Of a stretch of DNA of 64,000 bases, positions 59,159-64,000 are shown piece after piece; positions within the stretch are counted from its first letter, which is position 1, and each line of letters opens with the position of its first letter. The position numbers were made by a program, and so were the translations under genes. The notes below the pieces were generated by a model. It ran no database searches. It was not told the DNA's origin and saw only the letters and a program-made list of their open reading frames with translations. The stretch is from Chamaecrista fasciculata (lineage: Eukaryota; Streptophyta; Magnoliopsida; Fabales; Fabaceae), in contig QANZ01008186.1 in the NCBI GenBank assembly GCA_003254925.1, positions 182,615-246,614 on the forward strand, written 5' to 3'.

Positions 59159-59694
59159 TTATGAAAGATAAATCCCACAATGAGGAATAACTTCTCCCCA
59201 CTCACCCACGATCCTAGACCAAAAGATATTTTCATTAATTAATTATCAAAATTAAATTAATCAATAATAAAACAAATAGTAATTATTATGATTTGTATGA
59301 TCATTAAGTTGTATTAGATCCAATCTACCAAGGATGGGCTAGCCCACATTCCTACCGATCTCAGGTCTCAATCATGGCTTCAACATTGCATATTACCTTG
59401 CTGTATATTTACAGCAATTTAAGTTGCTTGAACTTTGAAAATGGCTTCAATGTTAGTATCTTCAAGGGACCGAACACAAAAAAAAAAAAAAAAACAATAA
59501 AACAGTTTAATATACTAACTTGAATGTCTTTGCCATAAACTCTACTCCATCAGGGTTCACTTTTATTTGCCAAACTACTGAAAAGGAAAAGAATTGCATC
59601 AAATGTTAAGCTTTACCTATTAGAGGTAAAATAAAATTTTTACAACTGATGCGTGGAGAAACAACTTAGAGGACAAAAAAAAAAAATTAGGAAA
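59159..59694. other. Intergenic, no gene assigned
   Basis: AT-rich, with an A-run near 59480. A short exon-like piece on the minus strand (59519-59578) was considered and not accepted. Confidence 0.4.
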
Positions 59695-59806
59695 GGATCA
59701 TCTGCAGTACTACACCTTCTGTAGTACTATAGGGACCAATAGGAGCCCACCACATGTACATCACTATACACGTGACGAGCAGAAGATACAGTATGGCAGA
59801 GGATCC
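59695..59806. repeat. Short GGATC-bounded repeat
   Basis: It is bounded by 'ggatcatctgcagtac' and '...ggcagaggatcc', with 'gtactacaccttctgtagtac' inside. It resembles the ends of the 21451 and 41909 repeats. Confidence 0.4.
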
Positions 59807-61433
59807 ACTGCCAAATAAACTATGTAGGATTTTGCTCAAGAGGAATTCCATTTCTAATAAATGAAATAAGCAATAAAAATGGTGGGAGAGTACTCATATT
59901 TATAAGAGTAAGTTGTGAGGGCAAAGTTATTCAATATGGGACTTAAAATTACCCTCCACAAAAAAAATAGGCTTATGGTGCACACCCTTAAAAACTATAC
60001 ACACAGTGTGTTCAACCTCTAATTGAGATCATTTCAATATTGTTTAGTTCATTTTTTTTGAAATTTTTCTAATTGGTTAATCGTTAACCCATGACCTAAT
60101 CAGACTCTTCCATGGGCGTATACAATTCCCAAAAATCAACAATTAAATAAACTTGTATTTGTGTCAACAATTAAATCAACATTATAACCATATAAAATTA
60201 ATTACAAACTTTCTAATATATAATATGATTCTGATTTCTAAGTTTATATGCACGATTTAAATTAAATCTTATCTCTAATCTTAGAGTATGTATGTAATTA
60301 ATGAAAAGTTGTCATGCAAGTTCCATAGAAAGAGAGGTTGTGTGGGCAGATCCCAAAGTGGAGGAAAATCGATGGCTATGCTTTTGCAAACACACTATTT
60401 CACTTATCAGAAACTATGTGGTTCTTTTTTTCTTTTCTTTTTGAGCCAAAGAAACTATGTGGTTTGAGTTGTGTATAGATGGCACAATTTAAATCACATG
60501 ATTTCACAAGTGGTCTACATTGTATAGAAATTAAAAGAAAATACGGAAATATTATGATTAAATTTTAATGCCTCACTTCTGAATTATTACATGTATGTTT
60601 GACTTGGTCTCTTTATCTTAGACTAAGCTTATAGTAACCTTGTTTAATATTTGGTTTAATTATACTTAATTCCCTTTCTATTTTAAAAATCATACTCAAC
60701 TCTGCTCATGCTCAAGTATCATGTTACAGAAGTATCCATTTTAATTTATTCTGTTAATATATATGAATATATATATATATATAATATTTCTTCTAAAAAA
60801 ATTATTTAAATTTATTTCCTATTATTTATATAAAATCACAGTTGTGCAAAAATACATAATCTGAATTGAGGTATAAAATTCTGGGAGAATTATAATTTTA
60901 AAAATAACAGGTTCTAAATACAATTTAACTAAAATTTGAGGAAAGTATTGCAATTTACTCTAAACCTTTCTTGAAAGCTAGCCATTAGGTAAAGTATCTA
61001 TCTAGATAAAGTACACCCACAAAACTGAGCAAATCCCTTCATTTCAATTTCCCTCTGGAGTCTGGCCAAAAAAAAATTCCCTCCGGAGAAAGTGCACCCA
61101 CTAAAATTTTGATTTATTTAATCTTTTAGAACTAACTTCATCCAATAATTATCAGCAAATCCCACTGGCTTATGACATGTAAATAAATTTCAGGGACGAA
61201 ATTGAAAATTGATGTGAAATCTAGGACAAACACATAATTTTTCCGAAAGGAAAACTTCATTGCAGTGAAGAGCGGAAGATACTTGGACACATTTATTTCC
61301 TCCTTCCCACCTCATCATGTGGGTCGGAATTTTAGTTGTATTCTACAACTTACAAGTAGGTAAAAACAGAATTACACATGACAAGAATGGAAAGATTTGA
61401 CACTTGCTTTAAGCATTTTGAATGTAATAATAT
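59807..61433. other. Intergenic, no gene seen
   Basis: AT-rich sequence with an (AT)n run near 60770. I see no recognisable coding sequence or clear repeat. It is the downstream side of the HMG-CoA lyase gene. Confidence 0.4.
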
Positions 61434-61442
61434 TATAGTTTA

Positions 61443-61709
61443 GAGTAAACTAACAATTTGTCATTGAAAGATTATCGAGTCGACAACCCAGTTCCTGAAA
61501 GATTGAAATACACAATCCAAACTTTGAAAGATCCAAATTGTATACTTTTGTAGTCCCTAAAAGAACCAAACAATATAGTCTTTAGTCTTTGAAAAGGACA
61601 AACAAGTATACCGTTCGGATCTTTCAAGGACTAAATTATGTATTTCAATATTTCAAGGACCGAGTTTTGAACTCGATAATCTTTAAGCGACTAAATTGTT
61701 AGTTTACTC
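61443..61709. mobile_element. Foldback element, family K copy 3, at the end of HMG-CoA lyase
   Basis: The ends are GAGTAAACTAACAATTTG and the inverse of GAGTAAACTAACAATTTAG. The flanks TATAGTTTA and TACAATTTA match at seven of nine positions. The outer flank repeat ends at 61718, about ten bases past the stop codon (61729-61731) of the minus-strand gene, so the element must form most of any 3' UTR. Confidence 0.65.
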
Positions 61710-61728
61710 TACAATTTATGTAATGAAA

Positions 61729-63544
61729 TCATATCTTAGAGGCATCCGCTGTGACTCTGCTCAATGCAATGGCAGTCTTTGATCCAGATGGGCGACCTAA
61801 ATGCTTGCTAATGAAGTCCCCAGCCAACATGAGCTTTTTGAGATCAACATTAGTTTTCACTCCAAGCCCATTCAGCATGTAAACTACATCTTCAGTAGCA
61901 ACATTTCCTGAAGCTCCCTTAGCATAAGGACACCCACCCAGACCCGCAATAGACGAATCCACTGTACTAATCCCAATCTGTTTAACAACAAAGTCAAATT
62001 CACTAATGATTCTTAGATGACCAAAACATCAAATGTCAGTCCAGTCTATGCTTTGTATATACAATGCTGAATCCTAGAAAGAAACCTAAACTCCAATCAT
62101 ACCAAGTTTAGTTTTTGCTCGGCAAAAATACTATTGGTAACCCCAAAGTATGCAGTCATTTTCAGTTGTACCCGCAAAGTATGGGGTCAGTTTTAGTTAT
62201 ACACCCCCAATGTTTCACATTTGAGTCAATTATGCCCCCTAATACCTCCCAATTTGGGGGTACAATTGACACAAAAAAAGATTGGGGGTACAATTGATAC
62301 AAAAAAAAATTGGGGGTAAAAATTCACTCAAAAATATGTTGGGGGTTTAACTGAAACTAACCCATACTTTAGGGGTACAATTGACCAAAATAAAACTTTG
62401 AGGGTACAACTGAAAATGACCACATTCTTTGGGGGTACCAAGAGTACTTTTGCCTTTTTGCTTTTTTGTTCCTCTAATTTCATTACTGTCACGCTCAATG
62501 TATATGTTTTGTATTAGATTTTCAATTACTCTCTTTAAAAAACTGATGGAGGCATGTCAGATTGTAAATATGTATCAATACCACCGGAATCTAACACCTG
62601 TCAAAAGTTAGTCACGTATAATTTTGCAAGTGGCAGATGAAAAGTAATCAATTTCTAAGTAATCCCTTCAGGACATTTTAAAATTATACTTAACGGGACG
62701 CCTGTAAAACCCAACTGACCAGTATCATTTAGCAACACAATTCATAAAAACCACTCTTTATATAACTTTCTGGGTATATTTTTTTTTTGGGCAAACACAT
62801 AACTTGGGCATAAGATAGTACTTAATTATATAACGAAAAACTATCACCATAGATTCAATAATAACTTGAATGACATTTTAAGAAAAAATCTTGAATTACA
62901 GATCATGTCAGTCATTTTAATGCCATGACCAGTGTATCAGTTAAAACTTCTATGGTAAAATGTTAAAGAGAACTCCATAAGTTCTGTAAAGTAAAATATA
63001 AGACAATTAAAAGCCCCAGCTATTGTTTGATGGCTTACTTGGAGGGAAGCCAGAATATTTGGAAGGGATTGCCCATAAGTGTCATGGAAGTGGACAGCAA
63101 TTGCCTCTATTGGAACAACAGCCATTACAGCCAAAAGCATGGGAATGACAGTTCCTGGGATCAACAAAATGAACAGAGAAGAATATCAGTGCAAAATTAT
63201 ATTCAATAGAACAATATATAATTATCAGAAAGAAAATGCATTAGTCCAGGGGCAAGTGATTGAGCAGCGGATTCCTTCATTTTCAAGCGCCATAACCAAA
63301 AGAAAGCTATAATCAAATACAAAACCCGATCTACTAGGAGTCAAGGGAAATGATAGTAGTTCACCACTAAAAGCATGGGTGCTTTGAGTTTTCATCTAAA
63401 TCATTACCTAGGGTGCCAACTCCAATTGTATCACCAAGGGAGATCTCAAAGCAACCCATATCATATAATTCTTTAGCTACATATGCCACTTTTGAGGGAG
63501 AGATTGATCCTTCCACTGGGCATCCAACAACACATGATACATAC
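61729..63544 (-). CDS. HMGCL: Hydroxymethylglutaryl-CoA lyase, last three exons (partial)
   Basis: On the minus strand the exons are 63408-63544, 63039-63154 and 61729-61977, with GT-AG introns. They give about 166 C-terminal residues. The enzyme splits HMG-CoA into acetoacetate and acetyl-CoA at the end of leucine breakdown in mitochondria. Motifs in order: [49 protein letters not shown] (metal-binding His pair), then [20 protein letters not shown] with the catalytic Cys of the HMG-CoA lyase signature. The end is the plant-type [12 protein letters not shown]. No break is visible. Upstream exons lie beyond 64000; I found none in 63545-64000. The last intron holds an inverted-repeat element (62121-62454). 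Confidence 0.93.
62121..62454. mobile_element. Foldback (Mutator-type) element, family H, in the last HMG-CoA lyase intron
   Basis: The ends are GGCAAAAATACTATTGGTA and the inverse of GGCAAAAGTACTCTTGGTA. The flanks TTTTTGCTC (62112-62120) and TTTTTGCTT (62455-62463) match at eight of nine positions. The arms consist of 'gggggtacaattgac' modules. It is non-coding. Confidence 0.75.
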
Positions 63545-64000
63545 CTACGGAATTTCAATATGAAAAATAAAATAGAAATAAGTAGAGTTGATACAGAATT
63601 TTTCTATTAAAAAAATTTCCAATTAAAGATGTGAATTTGATCAGTCCAATTATTTGATCTAGACTTAATTGAAAATCTTTAACATATCAAGAGGAGTCTT
63701 GTCTCAAAAAACAAGAAGTAGCTGAGTTTAGGCAAAGTTCTAAGTAGCAAGAGTGCAAGACAAATATAGAATTATATACGTAAAGTCGTAAAGTCCAATT
63801 TTGAGGGGTATGATATGAAGTAAAAGGCATTAAGAGAAATATAGACAGACATGTAATAATAGATATCCGGGAACAAGAGAAAGGCCATCAATCTAGTATA
63901 ACTCATCAAGTAAGGAAAAACAGACACTGTCCAAGAGAAAAGGGAAAATTGCAGATCAGTAATACAACTCCTTCTTAAGATATCAATCTAAATGAAAAAA
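63545..64000 (-). other. Probable intron of HMG-CoA lyase
   Basis: The 3' splice site (tccgtag) at 63545-63551 on the minus strand shows that an intron starts here. No further coding block with lyase motifs is seen up to the window edge. Confidence 0.5.

Noticed and set aside
59519-59578. Possible small exon on the minus strand (VWQIKVNPDGVEFMAKTF) with splice-like borders
   Set aside because: Only one short piece was found, with no second exon and no recognised family. The borders could arise by chance.

Overview
This window looks like nuclear DNA from a dicot plant. The evidence is GT-AG introns of several hundred to more than 1,700 bases, a chloroplast Holliday-junction resolvase gene, a plant HMG-CoA lyase gene, a CLE signalling-peptide gene, and a dense load of plant-type Copia elements, LINEs, SINEs, Tourist-like MITEs and Mutator-type foldback elements. 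Base composition is strongly AT-rich outside the genes. The species cannot be named from the sequence alone. Two runs of N (23044-23095 and 37230-37572) are assembly gaps.

Host genes are few and widely spaced. A complete six-exon MOC1-like resolvase gene lies on the plus strand at 14424-21378 (285 residues, all splice junctions readable). A single-exon CLE22-like peptide gene lies on the minus strand at 34611-34856 (81 residues). The last three exons of a mitochondrial-type HMG-CoA lyase gene lie on the minus strand at 61729-63544, and its 5' exons are beyond the right edge. An unidentified, eroded coding stretch lies at 977-1778.

Layout, left to right. 1-6187: MITE and foldback debris, including two Helitron-like 3' ends and a Tourist-like element with other repeats nested in it. 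6562-12299: a Copia element (minus) with a 5-bp target duplication, near-identical LTRs and an inverted piece of its own interior inside its right LTR. 13050-13898: a 5'-truncated LINE with target duplication. 14424-21378: MOC1, with foldback elements in introns 1 and 5. 22326-30724: a foldback, a LINE 3' end split by an LTR-like insertion, then a Copia element (plus). 31981-36532: foldbacks around the CLE gene. 36970-41583: a cluster of long-TIR Mutator-like elements, some carrying foreign cargo and one nested at the centre of another. 43441-51094: a Copia element (minus) holding a 2.3-kb solo LTR. 51635-52965: a Pack-MULE-like element carrying a piece of a host ARM-repeat gene. 53505-57578: a three-layer nest (foldback, Copia element, solo LTR). 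58131-62454: more foldbacks, then HMG-CoA lyase.

The most unusual signal is shared by at least seven otherwise different foldback families (called A, B, C, D, I, J and K here). Their arms are rows of a GGTCC-like core that starts about 17 bases from the element end and then recurs at alternating 31- and 29-base steps. The elements are flanked by 9-10 bp duplications typical of Mutator-type transposition. I do not know of a description of this shared spacing rule.
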